38,011 bases of DNA from an uncultured Ruminococcus sp. Lineage in GTDB: Bacteria; Bacillota; Clostridia; Lachnospirales; Lachnospiraceae. The position numbers were made by a program, and so were the translations under genes. Shown piece by piece: positions 7,224 through 15,115 of the stretch (position 1 is the first letter of the stretch; every line of letters starts with the position of its first letter). The DNA is taken from the NCBI GenBank assembly GCA_904377845.1, contig CAJFGR010000018.1:1-38011 (forward strand), in the 5' to 3' direction. A model generated the notes under the pieces. The model made no database searches and was not told the origin of the DNA. It saw only the letters and a list, made by a program, of their open reading frames with translations.

Positions 7224-9383
7224 TTACAGATGCAGCACTCTCTCCTTGATCTCCTGAGTTCTCCCCTGATTCCAGAACTGAGTTCCGATGTAACCGCAGG
7301 TGCGCCTCGCCACATTCAGCTTATCCTGATCTCTGTTGCCGCAGTGCGGGCACTCCCACTCAAGCTTACCATCCTCTGTCGTCACGATCTGGATCTCTCC
7401 GTCGTATCCGCACACCTGGCAGTAATCGCTCTTTGTGTTCAGCTCTGCATACATAATATTGTCATAAATGAATCTCATCACCTGAAGCACTGCCGGTATG
7501 TTGTCCTGCATATTCGGCACTTCCACATAGCTGATCGCACCGCCTGTGGAGAGCGCCTGGAACTGGGACTCGAATTTCAGCTTGGAGAAAGCATCGATTT
7601 CCTCGGTCACATGAACATGATAGCTGTTTGTGATATAACTCTTGTCTGTCACGCCCGGGACAATACCAAATCTTTTCTGCAGACATTTTGCAAATTTATA
7701 AGTCGTACTCTCGATCGGGGATCCATAAATGCTGAATCCGATATTCGTCTCTTCTTTCCACTTATCACACGCATCGTTCATATGTTTCATGACATCCAGT
7801 GCAAACGGCGTTGCTTCCGGATCTGTATGAGATTTGCCTGTCATGTATTTTACACATTCATACAGCCCTGCATATCCGAGGGAGATCGTGGAATAGCCTC
7901 CGTAGAGCAGCTTATCGATAGGCTCACCTTTTTTCAGCCGCGCCAGCGCACCATACTGCCAGAGGATCGGCGCTGCGTCCGAGAGCGTACCTTTCAGCCT
8001 GTTGTGTCTGCACATCAGGGCACGGTAGCACAGATCCAGTCTGTCATCAAAGATCTTCCAGAATTTCTCCATATCTCCGCCCGAGGACAGCGCCACATCC
8101 ACAAGGTTGATCGTCACAACGCCCTGATTGAAACGTCCGTAGAATTTATACTCACCGTTCTCATCTTTCCACGGGCTTAATGCACTTCTGCAGCCCATTA
8201 CAGGGAAGCAGTTGCCTTCTTTGAGTTCTTTCATCTTTTTCTCGGATATGTAATCCGGAACCAGACGCTTTGCTGTACACTTGGCAGCCAGCTCTGTCAG
8301 ATAATAATAAGGGGTTCCCTCATCAATATTATCTTCCTCAAGCACATAAATCAGCTTCGGGAACGCAGGTGTCACCCAGACGCCGGCTTCATTTTTGACG
8401 CCCTTGTACCGCTGTTTAAGCGTCTCTTCAATAATCATGGCCAGATCTTTCTTTTCAGCCTCATTCTTAGCTTCGTTCAGATACATGAACACCGTGAGGA
8501 ACGGAGCCTGTCCGTTTGTTGTCATCAGCGTGATCACCTGATATTCTATGGTCTGTACACCTTTTGTGATCTCCTTTTTCAAACGTCCTTCTACTATCTC
8601 ATTGAGCTGATCCTGCGGACAGTCAAATCCGATCACCCGCATCTCTTCTTCTACTTCTGCGCGGATCTTATCTCTGGAAACCTGTACAAAAGGAGCCAGA
8701 TGAGTCAGGGAAATGCTCTGACCGCCGTACTGGTTGCTGGCTACCTGGGCAATGATCTGTGTTGCAATATTGCAGGCTGTGGAGAAACTGTGGGGCTTCT
8801 CGATCATCGTGCCGCTGATGACAGTGCCGTTCTGAAGCATATCCTCGAGATTCACCAGATCGCAGTTATGCATATGCTGTGCATAGTAATCTGAATCATG
8901 GAAATGAATAATTCCCTGTCTGTCCGCCTCCACAATATCTTCCGGAAGGAGCATTCTCTGAGTAAGGTCGCGGCTCACTTCGCCTGCCATATAATCTCTC
9001 TGTACACTGTTGACCGCCGGATTTTTGTTGGAGTTTTCCTGTTTCACGTCCTCATTGTTGCACTCGATCAGGGAAAGGATCCTGTTATCCGTTGTATTTG
9101 CCTTGCGGACAAGTGAACGTTTATAACGGTATCTCACATATCTCCTTGCCAGATCAAAAGCACCGGTTGACATAATCTGGTTTTCCACCATATCCTGTAT
9201 CTCTTCCACGGATACGGCACGATTCAGCCGGTTACATTTAAATTCCACGAACTCGGCGATATCCTCGATCTGGGCATCCGTCAGGCTTCTGCTCTCCGAC
9301 TTTGTATCTGCCTTTGTGACCGCTCTTATGATCTTTTTGTTATCAAATGCTTCTTCAGAACCATTTCTTTTAATAATCTTCAT
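7224..9383 (-). CDS. nrdD: anaerobic ribonucleoside-triphosphate reductase (class III)
   Basis: Reduces NTPs to dNTPs without oxygen, using a glycyl radical. The 719-residue protein starts with an ATP-cone domain (about 1-90, beginning MKIIKRNGSEEAFD), continues with the ten-stranded barrel typical of glycyl radical enzymes, and ends with a zinc site (CQVCG and CPHCG) followed by the radical loop RTCGYIG (CGYIG at 696-700). Length is normal. AAGGAG precedes the ATG. The presence of this oxygen-sensitive enzyme fits a strict anaerobe. It is probably co-transcribed with nrdG and controlled by NrdR (see 9526-9578). Confidence 0.97.
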   Translation of the reverse strand: MKIIKRNGSEEAFDNKKIIRAVTKADTKSESRSLTDAQIEDIAEFVEFKCNRLNRAVSVEEIQDMVENQIMSTGAFDLARRYVRYRYKRSLVRKANTTDNRILSLIECNNEDVKQENSNKNPAVNSVQRDYMAGEVSRDLTQRMLLPEDIVEADRQGIIHFHDSDYYAQHMHNCDLVNLEDMLQNGTVISGTMIEKPHSFSTACNIATQIIAQVASNQYGGQSISLTHLAPFVQVSRDKIRAEVEEEMRVIGFDCPQDQLNEIVEGRLKKEITKGVQTIEYQVITLMTTNGQAPFLTVFMYLNEAKNEAEKKDLAMIIEETLKQRYKGVKNEAGVWVTPAFPKLIYVLEEDNIDEGTPYYYLTELAAKCTAKRLVPDYISEKKMKELKEGNCFPVMGCRSALSPWKDENGEYKFYGRFNQGVVTINLVDVALSSGGDMEKFWKIFDDRLDLCYRALMCRHNRLKGTLSDAAPILWQYGALARLKKGEPIDKLLYGGYSTISLGYAGLYECVKYMTGKSHTDPEATPFALDVMKHMNDACDKWKEETNIGFSIYGSPIESTTYKFAKCLQKRFGIVPGVTDKSYITNSYHVHVTEEIDAFSKLKFESQFQALSTGGAISYVEVPNMQDNIPAVLQVMRFIYDNIMYAELNTKSDYCQVCGYDGEIQIVTTEDGKLEWECPHCGNRDQDKLNVARRTCGYIGTQFWNQGRTQEIKERVLHL

Positions 9384-9418
9384 TCTGCTTCTCCTTAATT
9401 GTCTCTATATTGGAAATA

Positions 9419-9455
9419 ACAGTTCAGCTGTCGGAACAGAAAAGGGCTGAACTGT
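9419..9455. other. hairpin in the nrdD leader
   Basis: ACAGTTCAGC (9419-9428) and GCTGAACTGT (9446-9455) form a perfect 10-bp stem inside the roughly 130-base nrdD leader. A second small stem, GTGG-TTTT-CCAC, lies at about 9485-9498. No T-run follows on the minus strand, so this is not a clear terminator. I do not recognise a riboswitch class. Confidence 0.45.
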
Positions 9456-9525
9456 CATTTTAGGAACAGTCCCTGCAGTCCGCCGGTGGTTTTCCACGTA
9501 AGACCTGCATATCCGTCTGGAATTC

Positions 9526-9554
9526 ATTCTAATACAAAATATAGTATAATGCAA
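9526..9554 (-). promoter_or_regulatory. candidate nrdD promoter
   Basis: On the minus strand TAGAAT (9526-9531) lies 17 bp from TTGCAT (9549-9554). The -35 is weak, but the spacer holds the first NrdR-like box, as expected for a repressed promoter. Confidence 0.5.
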
Positions 9555-9578
9555 TCCCAAAAACACATTATCATGTAT
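9532..9578. promoter_or_regulatory. tandem NrdR boxes upstream of nrdD
   Basis: Box 1 (9532-9547) reads ATACTATATTTTGTAT on the minus strand, whose core CTATATTTTG differs at one position from the NrdR core CWATATATWG. Box 2 (9563-9578), ACACATTATCATGTAT, is a weaker match with good flanks. Their centres are 31 bp apart, which is the usual three-turn spacing of paired NrdR boxes. Confidence 0.65.
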
Positions 9579-9599
9579 TTTCTGAACTACTGCCAATTT

Positions 9600-9778
9600 C
9601 GCACACATTATCCCGAAAATGAAATTATTTTATTTTTTTCTCCATACAACTAACACACTTCGCGAAAATTATCTGTATTTTCAGAAACAGGCTCACCGGA
9701 AGTGCCAAAAGCACATTTCTGGATTGCAAATGGTCGCCGGGGTCTCGGGCAAGCCGGATTTTAGCTCGTTGCAATCGC
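9600..9778. other. intergenic stretch between nrdD promoter and symporter terminator
   Basis: No gene I can support: open frames here lack ribosome binding sites. The part 9722-9776 looks structured. GATTGCAA (9722-9729) pairs with TTGCAATC (9769-9776) around a GC-rich middle with several CCGG words. A small hairpin (GTGC-CAAAA-GCAC) lies just left of it. Function unknown. Confidence 0.35.
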
Positions 9779-9821
9779 AAAAAAAACAGCCCATATCCGG
9801 TTTTTCCCGAATACAGACTGT
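9779..9821 (-). terminator. strong terminator of the AGCS symporter gene
   Basis: The arms 9807-9821 and 9786-9800 form a 15-bp stem, counting four G-U pairs, with a short loop, followed on the minus strand by eight T residues (9779-9786). It lies about 50 bases past the symporter stop. Confidence 0.9.
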
Positions 9822-9868
9822 CTCCTCAGCATTATATCAGTTCATAATTACATCTATAAATATATTCC

Positions 9869-11281
9869 TTATTTCATTGCCTTAAGCCTCGTAAAATAGT
9901 CTTTCGATTCTCTTACAACGACTCCGTTTAGTGCCAGCAGAGCCACAAGGTTCGGAAACGCCATCAGTGCATTAAACACATCTGCGATATTCCATACCGC
10001 TGCCACCGTCATGTACGGTCCGATAAATACTGCCACAATGTACAGCCATCTGTACCCTTTTACCACAGATTTATTTCTGTTAAAAAGATACTCCACACAA
10101 CGTTCTCCGTAGTAGTTCCATCCGAGGATCGTCGTAAAAGCAAAGAACACAAGGCAGATCATCAGAGAAAATGTCGCCACTTCCGGCGGGAACGGCAGCC
10201 CCTTCTGAAATGCATCCATCGTAATCTCCACGCCTTCCAGATCCGGATTCATCCATGATCCGGCGATCACAACGGAAATACCTGTCATTGTACATATTAC
10301 GATTGTATCGATAAATGTTCCTGTCATGGATACAAGCCCCTGACGCGCCGGCTCTTTCGTCACGGCAGCTGCAGCTGCAATCGGCGCACTACCAAGTCCG
10401 GATTCATTTGAAAAGATACCTCTGGCGATACCCTGCTGCATGGCAACCACCATACTGCCCATGGCTCCGCCTGCGAGTGCACTTCCCGTAAATGCTGACT
10501 TCACGATGGAAACAACCGCCGCCGGAACTGCAGTAATATTTGTAATAATAATAATCAGTCCGAGCACTACATACAGAATTGCCATAAACGGCACGACGAT
10601 CTCAGATACTTTGGCAATTCTTTTAATACCGCCGATTACAACAAGCCCGACACACAGTGTCAGGATGATACAGGTAATCACGGTACTCCATGAATATGTC
10701 CTGCCAAACAGCGATACCGCGTTATTTGTATTCGGATCAAAGAAGTTTGTCACAGCAGATGAAATACTGTTCACCTGAGTGAATGTACCGATTCCGAACA
10801 GTCCCACGCAGGCTCCGAAAAATGCAAAAATCTTTGCCAGCCATTTCCAGTTCTTTCCCATTCCGTTCTCAATATAGTAGAATGGTCCTCCGAGAACGTG
10901 TCCGTCCTCGTCAACAGTACGGTACTTAATCGCCAGAAGTCCTTCCGCGTACTTCGTAGCCATACCGAGAAATGCAGCCACAATCATCCAGAACAGTGCC
11001 CCCGGTCCTCCTGCTGCAAGTGCAGTCGCTACACCGGCGATATTTCCGGTTCCGATAGTTGCTGACAGCGCGGTACACAGTGCCCCGAAACTGGTCACCT
11101 CCCCGTGTCCTTCCTCTTCATTTTTAATCATGAATTTGAATGCTTTGCCGAGATGCCTTACCTGTAAAAGCCCCAGCCTGACTGTGAGTAGAAATCCCGT
11201 AAACAGGATAAGAAGAATCAGCGGCAGCCCCCACACAGCGCCCTGAACTGCAGTAATTATTTCGTTGATCTGCTCCAACAT
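9869..11281 (-). CDS. sodium:alanine/glycine symporter (AGCS family)
   Basis: A membrane carrier that imports alanine or glycine with sodium. The 470-residue protein has the length and about 10-11 hydrophobic segments of the AGCS family. The family signature GTGNIAGVATAL is at 77-88, with GGPFYYIENGMG further on. The start has an AAAGG/GGAGG site that directly adjoins the glycine riboswitch. The gene has its own promoter (11477-11505) and terminator (9779-9821), so it is a single-gene unit. The riboswitch makes glycine a likely substrate. The symbols alsT and glyT are both used for relatives, so I leave the symbol blank. Confidence 0.93.
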   Translation of the reverse strand: MLEQINEIITAVQGAVWGLPLILLILFTGFLLTVRLGLLQVRHLGKAFKFMIKNEEEGHGEVTSFGALCTALSATIGTGNIAGVATALAAGGPGALFWMIVAAFLGMATKYAEGLLAIKYRTVDEDGHVLGGPFYYIENGMGKNWKWLAKIFAFFGACVGLFGIGTFTQVNSISSAVTNFFDPNTNNAVSLFGRTYSWSTVITCIILTLCVGLVVIGGIKRIAKVSEIVVPFMAILYVVLGLIIIITNITAVPAAVVSIVKSAFTGSALAGGAMGSMVVAMQQGIARGIFSNESGLGSAPIAAAAAVTKEPARQGLVSMTGTFIDTIVICTMTGISVVIAGSWMNPDLEGVEITMDAFQKGLPFPPEVATFSLMICLVFFAFTTILGWNYYGERCVEYLFNRNKSVVKGYRWLYIVAVFIGPYMTVAAVWNIADVFNALMAFPNLVALLALNGVVVRESKDYFTRLKAMK

Positions 11282-11293
11282 TCCTTTATACCT

Positions 11294-11440
11294 CCATCCT
11301 TTTGCCTGAGAGACTCACGTCTGTGCCATCCTTTCCCATACAAAATGAGAAAAGCCGACATCAACGCTTACACCTTCGGCGCCCTTTCCCAGTTCTCCCG
11401 GCCGGACAGCTGACAGAATTCTGGAAAAGAGACTCTCCTG
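11294..11440 (-). ncRNA. glycine riboswitch
   Basis: On the minus strand the leader shows the hallmark blocks of a glycine aptamer: GGAGAGTCTC at the 5' side, GGCGCCGAAGG in the middle, and TCTCTCAGGCAAAAGGAT at the 3' side. Only one complete aptamer is visible. The 3' end runs straight into GGAGG of the symporter's ribosome binding site, with no clear terminator hairpin between, so control of translation is the more likely mode. The direction of control cannot be read from the sequence. Confidence 0.93.
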
Positions 11441-11476
11441 AGTATTTTTCTTTCGTGTTTTAGCACGACAGATTAA

Positions 11477-11505
11477 ATAATAGCACTATTGTAAACTAAA
11501 TGCAA
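11477..11505 (-). promoter_or_regulatory. promoter of the riboswitch-symporter unit
   Basis: TTGCAT (11500-11505) and TATTAT (11477-11482) on the minus strand with a 17-bp spacer, about 40 bp upstream of the aptamer. Confidence 0.65.
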
Positions 11506-11521
11506 GAATAAATCCGATTTT

Positions 11522-12349
11522 CTACTTCTCGTAGAGGAATCTCTCCGGCAGAGAGATATGAAATCCTTCTTCCAGTTTTCTGAAATTCTCCGGGCTGATT
11601 GTCTGTCTCTTCTGCGGCACCATGGAAAGTACTTTGATCAGGATTTCCGCGGACTTCTCGATAGTGTGCATCAGGCCGAATGTCAGGTCGAACGTCTCAC
11701 CGGAACAGAACATTCCGTGGTGTGCCCAGATAACCGCATTGTATTTCTCCATAAGTTTACTTGTGGCGACGGCGATCTCACGTCCGCCCGGAACCATCCA
11801 GCCGATTACACCTACGCCTTCCGGGAATACAACGGGACATTCCGTAGCCATTTCCCAGAGTTCTCTCGTAAACACTTCATCTTCCAGAGGCAGTACGAAA
11901 GTAAGGGCAATTGTATTGGTGGTATGGGCGTGATAGATTACTCTGTGTCTTCCGTCCGTAAGTTTCTTTTTCACCTCATGATTCATCAAATGAGTCGGAA
12001 GCTCGCTTGTCGGATTGCCTCCCTCGACAAGCCCCCAGCGGATGCGGTAATTGGAGCCGCTCTCGTCAATCTCTATAATTGCCAGGCAGGCCTCCGGATC
12101 CACAATAATATTTCGGAAGTACTTCCCGGTTCCCGTTACAAGGAAAAACTCACCTGCAAGCCCCGGAACTTCCGTACCGATCGGCTGCCATACAGTATCT
12201 CTGTACAGACGCGGGCGGATCGCATCTACTTCGCCCTTTTTCAGACGATAGGAAAGGTTGCCGCCATTTCTCTCATGCCAGCCCTGTTTATATCCGTCAT
12301 CTGCCATTTTAATAAAGTCCTGCATAAATTTTGATTCTAAAACTTTCAT
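11522..12349 (-). CDS. rhaD: rhamnulose-1-phosphate aldolase
   Basis: Class II, zinc-dependent aldolase that splits L-rhamnulose 1-phosphate into dihydroxyacetone phosphate and L-lactaldehyde. The 275-residue product matches the E. coli enzyme in length and in key residues: Glu116 (TSELPTH), His140 and His142 (YHAHTT), and the HHG pair at 210-211. I chose the ATG at 12349 because GGAGG lies seven bases upstream; a frame six codons longer exists without support. The gene stands alone between its own promoter and the symporter unit, with no rhamnose isomerase or kinase nearby, so it probably belongs to a regulon spread over several loci. Confidence 0.92.
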   Translation of the reverse strand: MKVLESKFMQDFIKMADDGYKQGWHERNGGNLSYRLKKGEVDAIRPRLYRDTVWQPIGTEVPGLAGEFFLVTGTGKYFRNIIVDPEACLAIIEIDESGSNYRIRWGLVEGGNPTSELPTHLMNHEVKKKLTDGRHRVIYHAHTTNTIALTFVLPLEDEVFTRELWEMATECPVVFPEGVGVIGWMVPGGREIAVATSKLMEKYNAVIWAHHGMFCSGETFDLTFGLMHTIEKSAEILIKVLSMVPQKRQTISPENFRKLEEGFHISLPERFLYEK

Positions 12350-12398
12350 TGTTTTCCTCCATTCCAAATAAATCCAAATATATTTTTCTGTTTAATAT

Positions 12399-12448
12399 GT
12401 TGTTTTATGTTGTTTCTAGCGGATTTTAATGTTGTTTTCCGTTGTTTT
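12399..12448. promoter_or_regulatory. four-copy GTTGTTT operator array at rhaD
   Basis: GTTGTTTT or GTTGTTT starts at 12399, 12409, 12431 and 12441. The copies form two pairs, each with a 10-bp step (one helical turn), 32 bp apart. They cover the transcription start and early leader of rhaD. Arrays of AAACAAC-type words are typical of DeoR-family sugar regulators, so repression by such a protein is likely. Confidence 0.6.
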
Positions 12449-12449
12449 C

Positions 12450-12477
12450 ATTTTAACACTTTATTTGTAAAACGCAA
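12450..12477 (-). promoter_or_regulatory. rhaD promoter
   Basis: TTGCGT (12472-12477) and TAAAAT (12450-12455) on the minus strand, 16 bp apart, directly before the GTTGTTT array. Confidence 0.6.
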
Positions 12478-12516
12478 TACATTTTTTATATTTTGTGAAA
12501 AACAGCCAGAACTTTA

Positions 12517-12545
12517 TTGCTTTTCACGGCGGTTCGAACTATATT
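12517..12545 (+). promoter_or_regulatory. ferritin promoter
   Basis: TTGCTT (12517-12522) and TATATT (12540-12545), 17 bp apart, 45 bp upstream of the ferritin start. Confidence 0.6.
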
Positions 12546-12589
12546 ATACAGTGTTAAGGATATTTATATTCAGAAAGGGGATTTTAATC

Positions 12590-13102
12590 ATGTTAAATGA
12601 GAAAGTAGCTGAACTGCTGAATACACAGATTAACAAAGAATTTTATTCTGCTTATCTTTACCTTGCTTTTGCAAATTATTTTTCGGACGAAGGACTTGAC
12701 GGTTTTGCAAACTGGTATAATGTACAGGCTCAGGAGGAACGCGACCATGCAATGCTGATCAGACAGTATATGCAGAACAATGATGCTCCTATAACATTTG
12801 AAGCAATTGACAAACCGGACTCTGAGTTTAAGAGTCACATGGAAGTGCTTGAAGCAGGACTGAAACACGAGCGCTATGTAACCGGACTTATTAACAACAT
12901 CTACGGAGCAGCTTACGATGTAAAAGATTTCCGTACTATGCAGTTTCTCGACTGGTTCGTTAAAGAACAGGGCGAGGAGGAGACAAACGCAAACGATCTG
13001 ATCAAGAAGATGAATCTGTTCGGATCAGATCCGAAGAGCCTCTATCTCCTTGATCAGGAGCTTGCAGCACGCACATATGCAGCTCCGTCGCTGGTTCTGT
13101 AA
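12590..13102 (+). CDS. ftnA: bacterial non-haem ferritin
   Basis: Iron-storage cage protein that oxidises Fe(II) and stores Fe(III). The 170-residue protein has all the expected ferroxidase-centre residues at the same numbers as E. coli FtnA: Glu17, Glu50, His53, Glu94, Gln127 and Glu130. I chose the ATG at 12590, preceded by AAAGGGG; the frame is open further upstream but has no support there. It has its own promoter and is divergent from rhaD. It converges on the ZIP transporter gene with only 13 bases between stop codons and no visible terminator. Confidence 0.95.
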   Translation: MLNEKVAELLNTQINKEFYSAYLYLAFANYFSDEGLDGFANWYNVQAQEERDHAMLIRQYMQNNDAPITFEAIDKPDSEFKSHMEVLEAGLKHERYVTGLINNIYGAAYDVKDFRTMQFLDWFVKEQGEEETNANDLIKKMNLFGSDPKSLYLLDQELAARTYAAPSLVL

Positions 13103-13115
13103 TTTAACATTCTTT

Positions 13116-13898
13116 TTATCCCAGGGCCACATCCAGTATCATCATGAGCACAAATCCGACAGCGACTCCTACCGTGCTGATATTGGAATGCGGCCCTGTC
13201 TGCGCCTCGGGGATCAATTCCTCCACCACAACATAGATCATCGCTCCCGCGGCAAATGCGAGAAGATACGGCAGCAGAGGCACGACAAGCCCCGTCAGAA
13301 GAATTGTTATAAATGCTGCCACCGGCTCTACGATTCCAGAGAGTGCACCGTAGACAAATGCACGCCTTTTTGAAATTTCCTGGCTTTTCAGCGGCATGGA
13401 AATAATCGCACCTTCCGGGAAATTCTGAATGGCAATCCCGACAGAAAGCGCAAAGGCTCCGGCCAGAGTCATAGCCGGGTTGTCTGTAAGAGCTCCGGCA
13501 AACGTAACACCGACCGCCATACCTTCCGGTATATTGTGGAGCGTTACTGCCAGGACAAGCATGGTTGTTTTTTTTAAATGTGCAGGCACGCCTTCCGGTT
13601 TGTCATCTGTAAAATGCAGATGGGGAGTCAGTGTGTCCAGCACAAGCAGAAAGCCCATTCCAAACAGGAAACCTACAGCCGGAGGCAGCCATGAAACGCC
13701 TCCCTTCTGTTCCGCCATATCGATAGCGGGTATAAGAAGCGACCACACAGAAGCGGCAATCATTACGCCCGAGGCAAATCCGAGCAGCACTTTCTGAAGC
13801 CGCCCGTTCATTTCTTTTTTCATAAAAAATACCATCGCCGAGCCAAGCGCAGTCCCGGCAAATGGTATCAGTATTCCGATTAATGTATTCTGATTCAT
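13116..13898 (-). CDS. ZIP-family divalent metal transporter
   Basis: A 260-residue membrane protein of the ZIP family (ZupT/GufA type), which imports zinc, iron or other divalent metals. It shows the paired metal-site motifs HNIPEG (121-126) and QNFPEG (158-163) on neighbouring helices, and a conserved EE near the end (VVEELIPEAQ). There are about eight hydrophobic segments. AGGGAGAG lies before the ATG. It has its own promoter with palindromes downstream. Its neighbours (ferritin and a Fur-boxed flavodoxin operon) point to a metal-related role. Which metal it carries cannot be told. Confidence 0.9.
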   Translation of the reverse strand: MNQNTLIGILIPFAGTALGSAMVFFMKKEMNGRLQKVLLGFASGVMIAASVWSLLIPAIDMAEQKGGVSWLPPAVGFLFGMGFLLVLDTLTPHLHFTDDKPEGVPAHLKKTTMLVLAVTLHNIPEGMAVGVTFAGALTDNPAMTLAGAFALSVGIAIQNFPEGAIISMPLKSQEISKRRAFVYGALSGIVEPVAAFITILLTGLVVPLLPYLLAFAAGAMIYVVVEELIPEAQTGPHSNISTVGVAVGFVLMMILDVALG

Positions 13899-13923
13899 AT
13901 CTTCTCTCCCTTTTATCCGGCAT

Positions 13924-13965
13924 ATATATCAGATATATGATACTCTCTGCCGATAATTTTTATCG
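13924..13965. promoter_or_regulatory. two palindromes in the ZIP gene leader
   Basis: CGATAATTTTTATCG (13951-13965) is a 6-3-6 palindrome just downstream of the -10 box. ATATATCAGATATAT (13924-13938) is a 7-1-7 palindrome nearer the gene. The first is well placed for a metal-responsive repressor. Inference from position only. Confidence 0.4.
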
Positions 13966-13972
13966 TTGTCTT

Positions 13973-14002
13973 ATGATATGCACGAGGAGAAGATTTTGTC
14001 AA
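13973..14002 (-). promoter_or_regulatory. ZIP transporter promoter
   Basis: A perfect TTGACA (13997-14002) and TATCAT (13973-13978) on the minus strand with an 18-bp spacer. Confidence 0.65.
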
Positions 14003-14016
14003 CGCATTTCAGATAT

Positions 14017-14033
14017 GGAAGATTTTATCTTCC
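14017..14033. terminator. hairpin after the flavodoxin gene
   Basis: GGAAGAT and ATCTTCC form a 7-bp stem with a 3-base loop, eight bases past the flavodoxin stop. No strong T-run follows on the minus strand, so it is a weak terminator at best. Confidence 0.4.
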
Positions 14034-14040
14034 GGATGTG

Positions 14041-14472
14041 TTACGCTCCTGCTGCCAGCTCCTTTCCGGCCGCACGGCATTGTTCCAGAGCTTCTTCATC
14101 GGGCGATTCATTTGCAATCACTCCCTCGTCTCTTACAAGAACAGCACCGGCATTTCTCATACGCTCCGCCCAGTCACGCATCCACTCTCCGTCTCCCCAG
14201 CCATAGGAACCGAACAGAAGGATCTTCCGACCTGATACAAGAGGTTCCAGAGATTCCACAAACGGTTCCATCTCACTCTCTTCAAGCTGTTCCGCCCCCA
14301 TTGACGGGCATCCCAGTGCAAACGCACTCTCTGATGCCAGAGCCGCAGCATCAGCATTTGCCACTTCCAAAACATTTGCCTCTGCACCGGCCGACCGAAT
14401 CCCCTCTGCAACAGCTTCCGCCATAGCCTGAGTATTCCCTGTTCCGCTCCAATATACTACTGATACGCTCAT
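14041..14472 (-). CDS. flavodoxin
   Basis: A 143-residue short-chain flavodoxin, an FMN electron carrier that often replaces ferredoxin when iron is scarce. The FMN phosphate loop SGTGNT is at 9-14, after the first strand (VSVVYW). The second FMN loop region GSYGWGDGEWM is typical. GGAGG lies before the ATG. It follows the DUF3793 gene by 15 bases and shares its promoter, which overlaps a Fur-like box. That fits induction by iron limitation. Confidence 0.93.
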   Translation of the reverse strand: MSVSVVYWSGTGNTQAMAEAVAEGIRSAGAEANVLEVANADAAALASESAFALGCPSMGAEQLEESEMEPFVESLEPLVSGRKILLFGSYGWGDGEWMRDWAERMRNAGAVLVRDEGVIANESPDEEALEQCRAAGKELAAGA

Positions 14473-14487
14473 TTTTTCTCCTCCATT

Positions 14488-15075
14488 TTATGAAATAATC
14501 TCCCGGATGCTTTTTCCGGTTATAAATTCATTCACCGCACAGTCTTTCGCGCGGTCATACTCCTTGAAAATCATTCTCGCTCCTGTAAGATTGCTGTAAA
14601 CTTTCCAGTATCCGATCATCAGGTATTTTTTCCCTTCATTTTCAATAAATCCCTTTACATCGTCTGGCGGATATCCGAGAAAGGCACCGATCTCATGGGG
14701 GAATCCCATTCCCCGTTTCGAGAAGTCTTCTACCCGGTCAGCAAGGCGGCGGATCATTCCTCCAAGATCCATATCCGAATATCCGTATTCCCAGATCAGC
14801 CCCCGTATCACAGGACTGTGCAGATATCTTTCCAGCTCATCGGGACGGTAAAAGAGGACAAGGCATTTTCCCTCAGAGCAGGACAGCCTGTGATATGCAA
14901 TCTCTGTATCCCTGAAAAGTTCCGCAAGCCCGTTGTACAGACCTGCATCCACTGATATGACGCAGGATACTTTCAGTCCTTTCAGAAACGGTGCACACTG
15001 AAGAACTACCTGAAATGCAAGGCGCAGTCTCTGGTCTGCATTCTTTAAAAAATATGATAATACTTCTGCCGGCAT
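14488..15075 (-). CDS. DUF3793-family protein
   Basis: A 195-residue cytoplasmic protein that I recognise as DUF3793, a Firmicutes family of unknown function often found next to flavodoxin genes. Visible features are LCSCS-like cysteines (RLSCSEGKCLVLFYRPDEL), an EIGAFLGYPPDDVKGFI block and KVYS near the C-terminus. I chose the ATG at 15075 because AAGGAGG sits four bases upstream; a frame 23 codons longer has no support and would overlap the Fur-like box. It is the first gene of the pair with flavodoxin. A role in iron or redox adaptation is inferred from context, not from the protein itself. Confidence 0.85.
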   Translation of the reverse strand: MPAEVLSYFLKNADQRLRLAFQVVLQCAPFLKGLKVSCVISVDAGLYNGLAELFRDTEIAYHRLSCSEGKCLVLFYRPDELERYLHSPVIRGLIWEYGYSDMDLGGMIRRLADRVEDFSKRGMGFPHEIGAFLGYPPDDVKGFIENEGKKYLMIGYWKVYSNLTGARMIFKEYDRAKDCAVNEFITGKSIREIIS

Positions 15076-15086
15076 GGTTCCTCCTT

Positions 15087-15105
15087 GATTATGAGAATGA
15101 TTTTC
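15087..15105. promoter_or_regulatory. Fur-like box
   Basis: GAAAATCATTCTCATAATC on the minus strand matches the classic 19-bp Fur consensus at 15 of 19 positions. It lies just downstream of the -10 box of the DUF3793-flavodoxin promoter, where a bound repressor would block transcription. Confidence 0.7.
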
Positions 15106-15115
15106 AATTGAGTTT

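Noticed and set aside
7230-8180. A 316-codon open frame on the plus strand
   Set aside because: Antisense to nrdD; no independent support.
9619-9885. An 88-codon plus-strand frame in the nrdD-symporter gap
   Set aside because: No ribosome binding site, crosses the symporter terminator, and no recognisable features.
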